A program made the position numbers and the translations under genes. A stretch of DNA of 64,000 nt from Pseudomonas vanderleydeniana (GTDB lineage Bacteria; Pseudomonadota; Gammaproteobacteria; Pseudomonadales; Pseudomonadaceae): assembly GCF_014268755.2 (NCBI RefSeq), contig NZ_CP077093.1:980001-1044000 (forward strand), read 5' to 3'. A model generated the notes under the pieces. The model was not told the origin of the DNA and did not search any database. It worked only from the letters and a program-made list of their open reading frames with translations. Of this stretch, positions 49,521 through 59,631 are shown one piece after another. Positions within the stretch are counted from its first letter, which is position 1, and every line of letters begins with the position of its first letter.

Positions 49521-49988
49521 GTGCGTCTGCGTCTGATTGCCGTCGGTTCCCGCATGCCCAAGTGGGTGGAAGAGGGTTGGCATGAATATGCCAAGCGTCT
49601 GCCTTCCGAACTGGCGCTGGAACTGGTGGAGATACCGCTCAATACTCGGGGCAAGAATGCCGACGTGGCTCGCTTTATCCGTCAGGAAGGCGAAGCCATG
49701 CTGGCCAAGGTCGGCCCCAACGAGCGGATCGTCACGCTGGAAGTCCATGGCAAGCCCTGGAGTACCGAGCAACTGGCGGTCGAACTGGATCGCTGGCGCC
49801 TGGACTCGCGTACGGTCAACTTCATGGTCGGTGGCCCCGAGGGGCTGGCGCCGGAAGTCTGTGCGCGGGCCGACCAGCGTTGGTCGCTGTCGCCGCTGAC
49901 GCTGCCGCACCCGCTGGTGCGGATCCTGATCGGCGAGCAGTTGTATCGCGCCTGGACCGTGCTGTCCGGCCACCCCTATCACAAGTAA
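49521..49988 (+). CDS. rlmH: 23S rRNA pseudouridine-1915 N3-methyltransferase
   Basis: 155 aa SPOUT-type methyltransferase acting on 23S helix 69. Motifs: [40 protein letters not shown] and [20 protein letters not shown] with C-terminal GHPYHK. Start codon GTG 49521. Helix 69 target lies in the rRNA at the other end of this window. Confidence 0.97.
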   Translation: MRLRLIAVGSRMPKWVEEGWHEYAKRLPSELALELVEIPLNTRGKNADVARFIRQEGEAMLAKVGPNERIVTLEVHGKPWSTEQLAVELDRWRLDSRTVNFMVGGPEGLAPEVCARADQRWSLSPLTLPHPLVRILIGEQLYRAWTVLSGHPYHK

Positions 49989-49997
49989 GCCTGCCGA

Positions 49998-51884
49998 ATG
50001 ACCCAGCCGATTCGCCTCAAGGATCACGAGAAAGACGCCCGCCTGGTGCGTAACCGTGTCGTGGTCGGCGCGGTGGTGGTCGTGCTGCTGATTTGTGTAT
50101 TGATCGCCCGCCTGTATTTCCTGCAGGTGATCCAGTACGACTATCACTCGACCCTGTCGGAAAACAACCGCGTCCATGTGCAGTCGATCCCGCCACCGCG
50201 TGGCCTGATCTACGACCGCAACGGCGTGGTGGTGGCCGACAACCGGCCGAGCTTCAGCCTGAGCATGACCCGCGAGCGGGCCGGCAACTGGCAGGAAGTG
50301 CTGGATGTGATCGTCGAGGTGTTGCAACTGACGCCCGAGGATCGCGTGCTCTTCGAAAAACGCATGCGCCAGGGGCGCCGGCCGTTCGAGCCGGTGCCGA
50401 TCCTGTTCGAGCTCACTGAAGAGCAGATCGCCCGGGTCGCGGTGAACCAGTTCCGCCTGCCAGGCGTCGAGGTGGTCGCCCAACTGGTGCGCCATTATCC
50501 ACAGGGGGCGCACTTCGCCCATTCGGTGGGCTACATGGGGCGGATCAACGAGAAGGAGGCCAAGGTCCTCGACTCGGTGAACTACAGCGGCACCCACCAT
50601 ATCGGCAAGACCGGCATCGAGCGCTTCTACGAAGCCGAGCTGCATGGCCAGGTCGGCTACGAGGAAGTCGAGACCAACGCCCGCGGACGTATCCTCCGGG
50701 TACTCAAGCGAACCGACCCGGTGCCGGGCAAGGACATCATCCTGAGCCTGGACATCAAGCTGCAGGAGGCCGCCGAGGAAGCCCTCGGCGGTCGCCGTGG
50801 CGCGGTCGTGGCGCTCGATCCGAGCACCGGCGAGGTGCTGGCGATGGTCAGCCAGCCGAGCTTCGACCCGAACCTGTTCGTTACCGGCATCAGTTTCAAG
50901 GCCTACGCCGAGCTGCGTGACTCGATCGACCGGCCGTTGTTCAACCGGGTCCTGCGCGGCCTCTATCCACCGGGCTCGACCATCAAGCCGGCAGTGGCGA
51001 TCGCCGGCCTGGACAGCGGCGTGGTCAACGCCTCGACGCGGGTCTTCGACCCCGGCTACTACGAGCTGCCGAACTACGACCACAAGTACCGCAACTGGAA
51101 CCGTACCGGTGATGGCTGGGTCGACCTCGACACGGCGATCATGCGTTCCAACGACACCTACTTCTACGACCTGGCGCACAAGCTGGGCATCGACCGCCTG
51201 GCCAGCTACATGAACAAGTTCGGCCTGGGCCAGAAGGTCTCCCTGGACATGTTCGAGGAGTCGCCGGGGCTGATGCCGTCGCGTGAGTGGAAGCGCACCA
51301 CGCGCCGCCAGGCCTGGTTCCCGGGTGAGACGCTGATTCTCGGGATCGGCCAGGGCTACATGCAGGCCACGCCGCTGCAACTGGCCCAGGCCACGGCCCT
51401 GGTGGCCAACAAGGGCGTGTGGAACCGGCCGCACCTGGCCAAGACCATCGAGGGCCAGCGGCCGAAGGATGACAACCCGATGCCGGATATCGTCCTGCGC
51501 AACCCGTCGGACTGGGACAAGGTCAACCACGGCATGCAGCAGGTGATGCACGGTGCCCGCGGTACCGCACGCAAGGCCTCGGTCGGCGCGCAGTACCTGA
51601 TCGCCGGCAAGAGCGGTACGGCCCAGGTCGTGGCGATCAAGCAGGGCGAGAAATACGACCGCTCGAAGGTTCTGGAACGCCATCGCGACCACGCCCTGTT
51701 CGTCGGCTTTGCCCCGGCCAACAACCCGAAGATCGTCGTGGCGGTGATGGTCGAGAACGGTGAGTCCGGCTCCGGCGTCGCGGCGCCGGTGGTCCGCCAG
51801 GTGATGGACGCCTGGCTGCTGGGCCCTGATGGCCGGCTCAAACCTGAATATGCGAGCACTACTACCGCGGAGGCTACGCCTTGA
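49998..51884 (+). CDS. mrdA: Penicillin-binding protein 2 (elongasome transpeptidase)
   Basis: 628 aa. Membrane helix about residues 21-43 (VVVGAVVVVLLICVLIARLY), dimerisation domain, then transpeptidase. Active-site Ser in PPGSTIKPAVA at about residue 326; SxN in MRSNDTYFYD; KSGT in IAGKSGTAQVV at about 538. Cross-links lateral wall peptidoglycan with RodA. The stop overlaps the rodA start. Also called pbpA in Pseudomonas. Confidence 0.97.
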   Translation: MTQPIRLKDHEKDARLVRNRVVVGAVVVVLLICVLIARLYFLQVIQYDYHSTLSENNRVHVQSIPPPRGLIYDRNGVVVADNRPSFSLSMTRERAGNWQEVLDVIVEVLQLTPEDRVLFEKRMRQGRRPFEPVPILFELTEEQIARVAVNQFRLPGVEVVAQLVRHYPQGAHFAHSVGYMGRINEKEAKVLDSVNYSGTHHIGKTGIERFYEAELHGQVGYEEVETNARGRILRVLKRTDPVPGKDIILSLDIKLQEAAEEALGGRRGAVVALDPSTGEVLAMVSQPSFDPNLFVTGISFKAYAELRDSIDRPLFNRVLRGLYPPGSTIKPAVAIAGLDSGVVNASTRVFDPGYYELPNYDHKYRNWNRTGDGWVDLDTAIMRSNDTYFYDLAHKLGIDRLASYMNKFGLGQKVSLDMFEESPGLMPSREWKRTTRRQAWFPGETLILGIGQGYMQATPLQLAQATALVANKGVWNRPHLAKTIEGQRPKDDNPMPDIVLRNPSDWDKVNHGMQQVMHGARGTARKASVGAQYLIAGKSGTAQVVAIKQGEKYDRSKVLERHRDHALFVGFAPANNPKIVVAVMVENGESGSGVAAPVVRQVMDAWLLGPDGRLKPEYASTTTAEATP

Positions 51885-53026
51885 TCGCCAATTTCGATCG
51901 CATCCTCTCCAGTGAGGATGTGATGCGCCGCCGGGCCACGTTGCTGCAGCGCCTGCACATCGACGGTCCGTTGCTGGTCCTGCTGCTGACCCTGGCGGCC
52001 GGCAGCCTGTTCGTCCTGTATTCGGCCAGCGGCAAAAGCTGGGACCTGTTGATCAAGCAGGCCACGTCCTTCGGCATCGGCCTGGTGTCGATGATCGTCA
52101 TCGCCCAGTTCGAACCGAGGTTCATGGCCCGCTGGGTACCGCTGGCCTATGTGCTGGGGGTGATGCTGCTGGTGGTGGTGGACGTCATGGGCCACAACGC
52201 CATGGGCGCCACGCGCTGGATCAACATCCCCGGGGTGATTCGCTTCCAGCCGTCGGAATTCATGAAGATCCTGATGCCGGCGACCATCGCCTGGTACCTG
52301 TCCAAGCGCACCCTGCCGCCGCAGCTCAAGCATGTGGGGATCAGCCTGATGCTGATCGGCGTGCCCTTCATCCTGATCGTGCGCCAGCCCGACCTCGGCA
52401 CCTCGCTGCTGGTCCTGGCCGGTGGTGCGTTCGTGCTGTTCATGGGCGGCCTGCGCTGGCGCTGGATCCTCAGCGTGCTGGCGGCGGCGGTGCCGGTGGC
52501 GGTGGGCATGTGGTTCTTCATCATGCACGACTACCAGAAGCAGCGGATCCTGACGTTCCTCGACCCGGAAAGCGACCCGCTGGGCACCGGCTGGAACATC
52601 ATCCAGTCCAAGGCCGCCATCGGTTCCGGCGGCGTATTCGGCAAGGGCTGGCTGCTGGGCACCCAGTCGCACCTGGACTTCCTCCCGGAAAGCCATACCG
52701 ACTTCATCATCGCGGTGATGGGCGAGGAGTTCGGTCTGGTGGGTATCTGCGTCCTGCTGCTGCTATATCTGTTGCTGATCGGTCGCGGGCTGATGATCAC
52801 TGCCCAGGCCCAGACCCTGTTCGGCAAGTTGCTGGCAGGCAGTCTGACCATGACTTTCTTCGTTTATGTTTTCGTCAACATTGGTATGGTCAGCGGCCTG
52901 TTGCCCGTGGTGGGGGTGCCGCTGCCATTCATTAGCTACGGCGGAACTTCGCTGGTGACGCTGCTGTCAGCGTTTGGGATTTTGATGTCGATCCACACCC
53001 ACCGTAAGTGGATCGCGCAGGTTTGA
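51881..53026 (+). CDS. rodA: Peptidoglycan glycosyltransferase RodA
   Basis: 381 aa SEDS-family polymerase with about ten membrane helices. Motifs: FVLYSASGKSWDLLIKQ, GATRWINIPGVIRFQPSEFM, RQPDLGTSLLVLAGG, ESHTDFIIAVMGEEFGLVG and PFISYGGTSLVTLLSAFGIL. Start is TTG 51881 with GGAGG upstream; the next in-frame ATG (codon 15) would remove the conserved FDRILSSEDVM start. Works directly with PBP2 encoded just before it. Confidence 0.95.
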   Translation: MIANFDRILSSEDVMRRRATLLQRLHIDGPLLVLLLTLAAGSLFVLYSASGKSWDLLIKQATSFGIGLVSMIVIAQFEPRFMARWVPLAYVLGVMLLVVVDVMGHNAMGATRWINIPGVIRFQPSEFMKILMPATIAWYLSKRTLPPQLKHVGISLMLIGVPFILIVRQPDLGTSLLVLAGGAFVLFMGGLRWRWILSVLAAAVPVAVGMWFFIMHDYQKQRILTFLDPESDPLGTGWNIIQSKAAIGSGGVFGKGWLLGTQSHLDFLPESHTDFIIAVMGEEFGLVGICVLLLLYLLLIGRGLMITAQAQTLFGKLLAGSLTMTFFVYVFVNIGMVSGLLPVVGVPLPFISYGGTSLVTLLSAFGILMSIHTHRKWIAQV

Positions 53027-53043
53027 TTAAGGTGAACAGTTCA

Positions 53044-54054
53044 ATGCAAGTGATGCGCGACTGGGCGGCTCGATGCGCTCCCTGGATGGGCCTTCTCGGC
53101 TGCCTGGGGGCCGCGCCGGGTGCGCTGGCCGGTGACTACGAAGGATCGCCGCAGGTCGCCGAGTTCGTCGGTGAGATGACCCGCGACTATGGTTTCGCCG
53201 GCGAGCAACTGATGGACGTGTTCCGTCAGGTCGAGCGCAAGCAGAGCATCCTCGATGCGATTTCCCGGCCGGCCGAGCGGGTCAAGCCGTGGAAGGAATA
53301 CCGGCCGATGTTCCTCACCGAGGCCCGGGTGGCACGCGGCGTCGACTTCTGGCGCCAGCATGAGGCGGCCCTGGCCCGTGCCGAGCAGGAATATGGTGTG
53401 CCGGCCCAGGTGATTGTCGCGATCATCGGCGTGGAAACCTTCTTTGGCCGCAACACCGGCAACTACCGGGTCATCGACGCCTTGTCGACCCTGGGCTTCG
53501 ACTACCCGCCGCGGGCCGAATTCTTCCGCAAGGAGTTGCGCGAATTCCTGTTGCTGGCCCGTGAAGAGCAACTCGATCCGCTGAGCCTCAAGGGTTCCTA
53601 CGCCGGCGCCATGGGCCTGCCACAATTCATGCCGAGCAGTTTCCGCGCCTATGCGGTGGATTTCGACGGTACCGGCCACATCAATATCTGGACCAATGCC
53701 GATGATGCCATCGGCAGTGTCGCCAGCTATTTCAAGCGCCATGGCTGGGTCGCGGGCGAGCCGGTGGTCAGCCGCGCCGACGTGCGTGGCGACCAGGTCG
53801 ACCAGGGCCTGAGCCCGGCTCTCGAGCCGGTGAAGACCGTCGGGGAGTTGCGGGCGCTGGGCTGGTCGAGTCATGATGCGCTGCGCGATGACATGCCAGT
53901 GACGGCGTTTCGCCTGGAAGGCGACAATGGCCCTGAGTATTGGATGGGCCTGAAGAATTTTTATGCGATCACGCGCTATAACCGCAGCGTAATGTACGCC
54001 ATGGCCGTGCATCAGCTGTCTGAGCTGTTGGTCCAAGCACGGGGCGTCAAGTAA
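53044..54054 (+). CDS. mltB: Lytic murein transglycosylase B (SltB1-type)
   Basis: 336 aa. Cleaves the MurNAc-GlcNAc bond with anhydro formation. Catalytic Glu in IIGVETFFGRNTGNYRVIDA at about residue 131, GSYAGAMGLPQFMPSSFRAY and DIWTN-like NIWTNADDAIGSVASYF. An N-terminal signal (GLLGCLGAAPGALAGDYE) could be read as lipobox LLGC or as SPase I. ATG 53044 has AAGGTGA upstream; GTG 53032 is the alternative. In P. aeruginosa the gene at this place is called sltB1. Overlaps rlpA by one base. Confidence 0.93.
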   Translation: MQVMRDWAARCAPWMGLLGCLGAAPGALAGDYEGSPQVAEFVGEMTRDYGFAGEQLMDVFRQVERKQSILDAISRPAERVKPWKEYRPMFLTEARVARGVDFWRQHEAALARAEQEYGVPAQVIVAIIGVETFFGRNTGNYRVIDALSTLGFDYPPRAEFFRKELREFLLLAREEQLDPLSLKGSYAGAMGLPQFMPSSFRAYAVDFDGTGHINIWTNADDAIGSVASYFKRHGWVAGEPVVSRADVRGDQVDQGLSPALEPVKTVGELRALGWSSHDALRDDMPVTAFRLEGDNGPEYWMGLKNFYAITRYNRSVMYAMAVHQLSELLVQARGVK

Positions 54055-55073
54055 TGCAGGCTTTGCCAATGTCCAAACCACTGAAGCTTTTGGCCTATAC
54101 CGCGCTGGCGGTACTGGTGGCCAGTTGCTCGACCAGTCGTTCGCCCTACCAGTCGTCGTCCTCCAATGCGATCCGCTCCAAGCCCGGGCTGGACATCAAC
54201 CGGGCCCACAAGGACGGTGCGCCATGGTGGGACGTGGATGTGTCGCGGATTCCCGACGCCACGCCGACCCTTCACTCCGGCCCCTACAAGGCCAACCCCT
54301 ACACGGTGCTGGGCAAGACCTATTTCCCGCTGCAGGACTCCAAGAGCTACGTCGCCCAGGGTACCGCGTCCTGGTACGGCACCAAGTTCCATGGCCAGAA
54401 TACGGCCAATGGCGAGGTCTATGACCTGTACGGCATGAGTGCCGCGCACAAGACCCTGCCGCTGCCCAGCTATGTACGGGTGACCAACCTGGACAACAAC
54501 CGCAGCGTGATCCTGCGGGTCAACGACCGCGGGCCGTTCTATTCCGACCGGATCATCGACTTGTCCTACGCCGCCGCGAAGAAGCTCGGCTATGCCGAGA
54601 TCGGCACGGCGCGGGTCCGGGTCGAGGGTATCGACCCGCAGCAATGGTGGGCCCAGCGTGGCCGTCCGGCGCCGCTGATGCTCAATGAGCCGCAGGTGGC
54701 GCAGACGTCGACCCCGGCGCTGTCGGCCTCCACCGGCACCATCGAGCAGTGGACGCCACCACCGCAACAACACGCCACCGACGTTGTTCCTGTGCAGGCA
54801 CAGGCCGATGCAAAAAAAAACGGTGCGGTACCAGCCTCTGGCCAGTATCTCCAGGTGGGCGCCTTCGCGAACCCGGACGCTGCCGAGCTGCTGCGCTCGA
54901 AGTTGAGTTCGATGGTCAAGGCACCGGTGTTCGTCAGCTCGATCGTGCGCAACCAGCAGACACTGCATCGGGTGCGGATGGGGCCGATCGGCACGCCGGA
55001 TGAGGTCCAGCAGGTACAGAACAGTGTCCGTCTGGCCAATCTCGGCTCGCCGAGTCTGGTGACGTCGGAGTAA
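54054..55073 (+). CDS. rlpA: Septal/denuded-glycan lytic lipoprotein RlpA
   Basis: 339 aa. Lipobox LVASC (Cys25), double-psi beta-barrel domain (GTASWYGTKFHGQNTANGE through RVNDRGPFYSDRIIDLSYAA) and C-terminal SPOR domain (YLQVGAFANPDAAELLRSKL) that targets septal denuded glycan. In P. aeruginosa RlpA is a lytic transglycosylase acting on naked strands. A run of nine A (about 54814-54822) in the linker, encoding Lys-Lys-Asn, is a possible slippage site. Start ATG 54054 or ATG 54069. Confidence 0.95.
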   Translation: MQALPMSKPLKLLAYTALAVLVASCSTSRSPYQSSSSNAIRSKPGLDINRAHKDGAPWWDVDVSRIPDATPTLHSGPYKANPYTVLGKTYFPLQDSKSYVAQGTASWYGTKFHGQNTANGEVYDLYGMSAAHKTLPLPSYVRVTNLDNNRSVILRVNDRGPFYSDRIIDLSYAAAKKLGYAEIGTARVRVEGIDPQQWWAQRGRPAPLMLNEPQVAQTSTPALSASTGTIEQWTPPPQQHATDVVPVQAQADAKKNGAVPASGQYLQVGAFANPDAAELLRSKLSSMVKAPVFVSSIVRNQQTLHRVRMGPIGTPDEVQQVQNSVRLANLGSPSLVTSE

Positions 55074-55251
55074 CACAGGCAAAATGGCGGATTAGGCAGC
55101 CCTGCAAGGGCTGGGTCCTGGTTGTTGGTTCTTTTAATAATAAAAGCCTGGAAAGGGTGGTGGAGCGAGCAACCGAACACGGGGCAGCCCCTGGCTGTCT
55201 GATTAGTTTTGCCCACAAGGGCAAGTTTCCATTAGCGATTTCGAGAGACGG
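55074..55251 (+). other. rlpA-dacA intergenic hairpins
   Basis: Contains CAGCCCT-GCA-AGGGCTG (55097-55113) followed by a T-rich tract (TGTTGGTTCTTTT), a plausible weak terminator for the upstream operon, and a second small hairpin TTGCCC/GGGCAA near 55209-55223. The dacA promoter probably lies here. Confidence 0.5.
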
Positions 55252-56415
55252 ATGAACATCACCACCTTTGCCAAACGTTTGTGCCTGCTTGTGCCGTTGA
55301 TCATTGCGCCCGCTGCCTGGGCTGCCGATGACATGGCCCTGCCGGCTTCGCCGCAACTTGCCGCCAAGTCCTACGTGCTCATGGATGCCGCCAGCGGCAA
55401 CGTACTGGTCGAGAACAACGGCGACCAGCGCCTGCCTCCGGCGAGCCTGACCAAACTGATGACCGCCTACATCGCGACCCTGGAAATCCGTCGCGGCCAG
55501 ATCGGCGAGAACGATCCGGTGACCATCAGCGAAAACGCCTGGCGTACCGGCGGTTCGCGGATGTTCGTCAAGGTTGGCTCGCAGGTGACCGTCAGCGACC
55601 TGCTGCACGGGATCATCATCCAGTCCGGCAACGACGCCAGCGTGGCGCTGTCCGAGCACATCGCCGGCAGCGAAGATGCCTTCGCCGACATCATGAACAA
55701 GACTGCCGGCGACCTGGGCATGAGCAACAGTCACTTCATGAACCCGACCGGCCTGCCAAACCCGGAGCACTACTCGTCGGCGCATGACATGGCGCTGCTG
55801 GCCCGTGCGATCATCCGTGTCGACCCGGTGCACTACGCCATCTACTCGCAGAAGGAATTCTTCTGGAACGGCATCAAGCAGCCTAACCGCAACCTGTTGC
55901 TGTGGCGTGACAAGACCGTTGACGGCCTGAAGACCGGCCACACCGAAGAGGCCGGCTACTGCATGGTGTCCTCGGCGGTGCGTGACGGCCAGCGCCTGAT
56001 CGCGGTGGTGTTCGGCACCAACAGCGAAGCAGCCCGTGCAGCTGAAACCCAGAAACTGCTGACCTACGGTTTCCGTTTCTTCGAAACCCAGACCTTCTAC
56101 CAGAAGGGCACCGAGCTGGCCAAGGCCCCGGTCTGGAAAGGCACCACCCACGAAGTCAAGGCTGGCCTGGCCGAAGACCTGACCATGACCATGCCTAAAG
56201 GCCAGCTGAAAAAGCTCGCCGCCAGCATGACCATCAACCCGAAACTGGTCGCGCCGATCGCCAAGGGTGACGTCATCGGTAAAGTGGAAGTCAAACTGGA
56301 TGACAAGGTAGTGCGCAGCACCGACCTGATCGCGCTGGACGCGGTGGAGGAAGGTGGTATCTTCCGTCGCCTGTGGGATAGCATCCGCATGTTCTTCTAC
56401 GGCATGTTCAACTGA
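55252..56415 (+). CDS. dacA: D-alanyl-D-alanine carboxypeptidase (PBP5-type)
   Basis: 387 aa. Signal peptide about 1-24 (LLVPLIIAPAAWA). Active-site Ser65 in PASLTKLMTAY, SGN at about residue 125 (IIQSGNDASVAL), KTG at about 227 (DGLKTGHTEEAGY). PBP5 C-terminal beta domain and a C-terminal amphipathic helix (FRRLWDSIRMFFYGMFN) for membrane attachment. Trims the terminal D-Ala of stem peptides, limiting cross-links. Called dacC in some Pseudomonas annotations. Confidence 0.97.
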   Translation: MNITTFAKRLCLLVPLIIAPAAWAADDMALPASPQLAAKSYVLMDAASGNVLVENNGDQRLPPASLTKLMTAYIATLEIRRGQIGENDPVTISENAWRTGGSRMFVKVGSQVTVSDLLHGIIIQSGNDASVALSEHIAGSEDAFADIMNKTAGDLGMSNSHFMNPTGLPNPEHYSSAHDMALLARAIIRVDPVHYAIYSQKEFFWNGIKQPNRNLLLWRDKTVDGLKTGHTEEAGYCMVSSAVRDGQRLIAVVFGTNSEAARAAETQKLLTYGFRFFETQTFYQKGTELAKAPVWKGTTHEVKAGLAEDLTMTMPKGQLKKLAASMTINPKLVAPIAKGDVIGKVEVKLDDKVVRSTDLIALDAVEEGGIFRRLWDSIRMFFYGMFN

Positions 56416-56523
56416 CGCAGTTTCAACAGCGGCATTTTCATCACATAGTGTCGATTTGCGTGCCTCCACCCGACCAGGGTGCGAGGCACGTCCGTTGCCT
56501 GGGCTTACGAGGCCGTTATTGTC

Positions 56524-56799
56524 ATGACAGACACTGAAGTAAAAGCTCCTAAAATCGAGTTCCCGGTTACCGACTACCCGGTCAAGGTGATCAGCGACAC
56601 GGGTGTGGGCAACAAGGACAAGATTGTCGAGATCGTGCGCAAGCATGCGACGATCAACGACCAACGCGTGGACGAACGCCAGAGCAGCAACGGCAAGTAC
56701 ACCACGATCCAGCTGCACATCGTGGCCACCGACCAGGATCAGCTGTACAACATCAACAGCGAGCTGCGGGCCACCGGCTTCGTACACATGGTGCTGTGA
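56524..56799 (+). CDS. YbeD/DUF493 family protein
   Basis: 91 aa ACT-like small protein: [59 protein letters not shown] and ATGFVHMVL. Conserved next to lipB in gamma-proteobacteria, suggesting a lipoate-related or regulatory role. Its stop overlaps the lipB ATG (TGATG). ATG 56524 has no clear ribosome site. Confidence 0.93.
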   Translation: MTDTEVKAPKIEFPVTDYPVKVISDTGVGNKDKIVEIVRKHATINDQRVDERQSSNGKYTTIQLHIVATDQDQLYNINSELRATGFVHMVL

Positions 56800-57449
56800 T
56801 GGCAGGCGTGTTGGGCTTTCGCGAGCTCGGTCAGACCCCTTACGAGCCGGTCTGGCATGCCATGCAACGTTTCACCGATGCGCGCAAGTCCGACGAGCTT
56901 GCCGATGAAATCTGGCTGGTGCAGCACCCGCCGGTGTTCACCCAGGGCCAGGCCGGCAAGGCGGAGCATGTGCTGCTGCCGGGCGATATTCCGGTGGTGA
57001 AGGTCGATCGTGGCGGCCAGGTAACCTATCATGGACCTGGCCAACTGGTGGCCTATCTGCTGCTGGACGTTCGCCGTCTCGGTTTTGGCGTGCGCGAACT
57101 GGTCAGCCGGATGGAGCGCTGCCTGATCGAACTGCTCGCCGAATACGGCGTGCAGGCCGAGGCCAAGGCCGATGCCCCCGGGGTCTACGTCAATGGCGCG
57201 AAAATCGCCTCCCTGGGCCTGCGGATTCGCAACGGCTGTTCCTTCCATGGCCTGGCGCTGAACGTCGACATGGACCTGGCGCCGTTCCGACGGATTAACC
57301 CCTGCGGTTACGCGGGGCTGGCGATGACCCAGCTGCGCGACCACACAGGACCGATTGAATTTGCCGAGGTAAGTGCCCGGCTGCGTGCGCAGCTCGTCAA
57401 ACACCTCGACTATGCTGAGCAGACGACCCTCACGGGCGGAATCGATTGA
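56799..57449 (+). CDS. lipB: Octanoyl-ACP:protein octanoyltransferase
   Basis: 216 aa. Transfers octanoate from ACP to lipoyl domains. Motifs: [51 protein letters not shown] with the catalytic Lys and [13 protein letters not shown] with the catalytic Cys. Starts in overlap with ybeD; lipA begins 1 bp after its stop. Confidence 0.97.
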   Translation: MAGVLGFRELGQTPYEPVWHAMQRFTDARKSDELADEIWLVQHPPVFTQGQAGKAEHVLLPGDIPVVKVDRGGQVTYHGPGQLVAYLLLDVRRLGFGVRELVSRMERCLIELLAEYGVQAEAKADAPGVYVNGAKIASLGLRIRNGCSFHGLALNVDMDLAPFRRINPCGYAGLAMTQLRDHTGPIEFAEVSARLRAQLVKHLDYAEQTTLTGGID

Positions 57450-57450
57450 T

Positions 57451-58479
57451 ATGACTACTGCGCAAGACGCTGTGCAAACCCTGATCCCGACGCTGGATGT
57501 ATCCGAGCGCCCGGCCCGTGCGAAAGTCGAAACCGGCGTCAAGCTGCGCGGTGCCGAGAAGGTCGCGCGGATTCCGGTGAAGATCATCCCGACCACCGAA
57601 CTGCCGAAGAAGCCGGACTGGATTCGCGTGCGGATCCCGGTGTCGCCGGAAGTCGACCGCATCAAGCAATTGCTGCGCAAGCACAAGCTGCACAGTGTCT
57701 GCGAGGAGGCCTCCTGCCCGAACCTGGGCGAGTGCTTCAGCGGTGGTACCGCGACCTTCATGATCATGGGTGACATCTGCACCCGTCGTTGCCCGTTCTG
57801 CGACGTCGGCCACGGCCGGCCGAAGCCCCTGGATGTCGACGAGCCGATGAACCTGGCGGTGGCGATTGCCGACCTGCGCCTGAAGTACGTGGTAATCACT
57901 TCGGTGGACCGCGACGACCTGCGCGATGGCGGTGCCCAGCACTTCGCCGATTGCATCCGCGAGATCCGCAAGCTGTCGCCGAACGTGCAGCTCGAAACCC
58001 TGGTTCCGGACTACCGTGGCCGCATGGACGTTGCCCTGGAGATCACCGCGGCCGAGCCACCGGATGTGTTCAACCACAACCTGGAAACCGTACCGCGCCT
58101 GTACAAGGCCGCGCGTCCGGGCTCCGACTACCAGTGGTCGCTGACCCTGCTGCAACGCTTCAAGCAGATGGTCCCGCACGTACCGACCAAGTCCGGCCTG
58201 ATGCTGGGCCTGGGCGAGACCGACGATGAAGTCATCGAAGTGATGAAGCGCATGCGCGAGCATGACATCGACATGCTGACCCTCGGCCAGTACCTGCAAC
58301 CATCTCGCAGTCACCTGCCGGTGCAGCGTTTCGTCCATCCGGACACCTTCGCCTGGTTCGCCGAGGAAGGCTACAAGATGGGCTTCAAGAACATCGCCTC
58401 GGGCCCGCTGGTGCGTTCCTCGTATCACGCCGACGAACAGGCCAAGCTGGTCAAGGCCGAACTGCTGGGAGCGTCGTAA
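57451..58479 (+). CDS. lipA: Lipoyl synthase
   Basis: 342 aa radical-SAM enzyme inserting two sulfurs into octanoyl groups. Auxiliary cluster CX4CX5C is [12 protein letters not shown] (about residues 84-95); SAM cluster CX3CX2C is CTRRCPFC (about 110-117); C-terminal serine motif RSSYHADEQ supplies the auxiliary-cluster ligand. ATG 57451 directly follows lipB. A longer upstream frame is rejected. Confidence 0.97.
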   Translation: MTTAQDAVQTLIPTLDVSERPARAKVETGVKLRGAEKVARIPVKIIPTTELPKKPDWIRVRIPVSPEVDRIKQLLRKHKLHSVCEEASCPNLGECFSGGTATFMIMGDICTRRCPFCDVGHGRPKPLDVDEPMNLAVAIADLRLKYVVITSVDRDDLRDGGAQHFADCIREIRKLSPNVQLETLVPDYRGRMDVALEITAAEPPDVFNHNLETVPRLYKAARPGSDYQWSLTLLQRFKQMVPHVPTKSGLMLGLGETDDEVIEVMKRMREHDIDMLTLGQYLQPSRSHLPVQRFVHPDTFAWFAEEGYKMGFKNIASGPLVRSSYHADEQAKLVKAELLGAS

Positions 58480-58484
58480 GACCC

Positions 58485-59438
58485 ATGGGCAGCCTTCGAC
58501 CCGTGCGGGACTCCTACCCGGAACAAAGCGCGGTGTCGGCGCTGCCCGAAGGCGGGGTGATCGGCCTGATCGCCCCGGCTGGCCCGGTCGCCCTCGACCC
58601 GCTCGAGGCCCGGCAATGGGTGCGTTCCCGTGGTTACGAGCTACGGATCTTCCCGGGCGTTGCGCAGCGCGATGGCTACCTGGCCGGTAGCGACGAAGTT
58701 CGCCTGCAGGACCTTCACGACGCCTTTGCCGATCCTGAGATCGACGCCATCCTCTGTCTGCGCGGCGGCTACGGCTGCCCACGGTTGCTCGATCGCATCG
58801 ACTACCCGTTGCTCGCCCGCAATCCCAAGCTGCTGGTCGGCTACAGCGATATCACCGCGTTGCACCTGGCGATTGCCCGTCACGCCGGGTTCATGACGTT
58901 CCACGGGCCGCTGTTCAACATCGACCTGTTCAAGGGCAAGCTGCCGCCCACCGAGTCGGCCTTGTTCGACATGCTCAGAGGCCGCCTGAAGGCCGGTGAT
59001 GTGCTTGAACACCCCAAGGCCTTCCCATTGACCACCGTGGCCCCTGGAAACGCCTCTGGGCGTCTGCAGGGCGGTAATCTGACGTTGATCTGCACCAGCC
59101 TGGGTACGCCCTACGAGATCGATACCGACGGCGTGATCCTGTTCATCGAGGACGTCAACGAGCCGTTGTACCGGGTCGACCGGTTGCTCACCCACCTGCG
59201 CCTGGCGGGCAAGCTGGAAGGCCTGGAGGGGGTGCTGGTGGGCGACTTCGCCGGGGTCGACAGCGAGGCCTTGGCCCGCCTGCTCAAGCAGGAGCTGGGG
59301 CCACTGGGGATTCCGGTGCTGGCTGGCTGGCGTAGCGGGCATTGCGACCCGAACCTGACGCTGCCGCTGGGCGCGAAGGTGCGCCTGGATGCCGATACGC
59401 AGCGGCTGATGCTGGAGCAGGATGTCGTGCTTCTCTAG
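58485..59438 (+). CDS. ldcA: LD-carboxypeptidase (family S66)
   Basis: 317 aa. Cytoplasmic removal of terminal D-Ala from recycled murein tetrapeptides. Motifs: GVIGLIAPAGPVALDPLE, AILCLRGGYGCPRLLDRID, nucleophile Ser in LVGYSDITALHLAI, Glu in ILFIEDVNEPLYRVDR and His in WRSGHCDPNLTLPLG. Six bp after lipA, so probably cotranscribed. With Mpl (37615) it completes the recycling route. Confidence 0.93.
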   Translation: MGSLRPVRDSYPEQSAVSALPEGGVIGLIAPAGPVALDPLEARQWVRSRGYELRIFPGVAQRDGYLAGSDEVRLQDLHDAFADPEIDAILCLRGGYGCPRLLDRIDYPLLARNPKLLVGYSDITALHLAIARHAGFMTFHGPLFNIDLFKGKLPPTESALFDMLRGRLKAGDVLEHPKAFPLTTVAPGNASGRLQGGNLTLICTSLGTPYEIDTDGVILFIEDVNEPLYRVDRLLTHLRLAGKLEGLEGVLVGDFAGVDSEALARLLKQELGPLGIPVLAGWRSGHCDPNLTLPLGAKVRLDADTQRLMLEQDVVLL

Positions 59439-59496
59439 GCCGTTCCCATCAGCTTGTGATGAGTCAGCTGGTGGGCTGAGCGGCTGGAGGCTGTTT

Positions 59497-59630
59497 TGTG
59501 GCGAGCGGGCTTGCCCGCGCTCGGCTGCGCAGCAGGCGTAAAACAGGCATCTGCCTTATTCCTGACGTACCGCGATGCCAGGTTTTTGGGGGAGCTGCGC
59601 TCCCCAGCGCGGGCAAGCCCGCTCGCCACA
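59497..59630. repeat. REP doublet (REPIN-like)
   Basis: Left arm 59497-59521 and inverse right arm 59606-59630, same family as at 39921-40053. It lies between ldcA and the SltB3-type gene, which converge. Confidence 0.92.
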
Positions 59631-59631
59631 C

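Noticed and set aside
48348..51692. 1114-codon open frame on the minus strand opposite nadD, rsfS, rlmH and mrdA
   Set aside because: It spans four well-conserved plus-strand genes and is low-complexity in the way high-GC antisense frames are; no domain can be seen.
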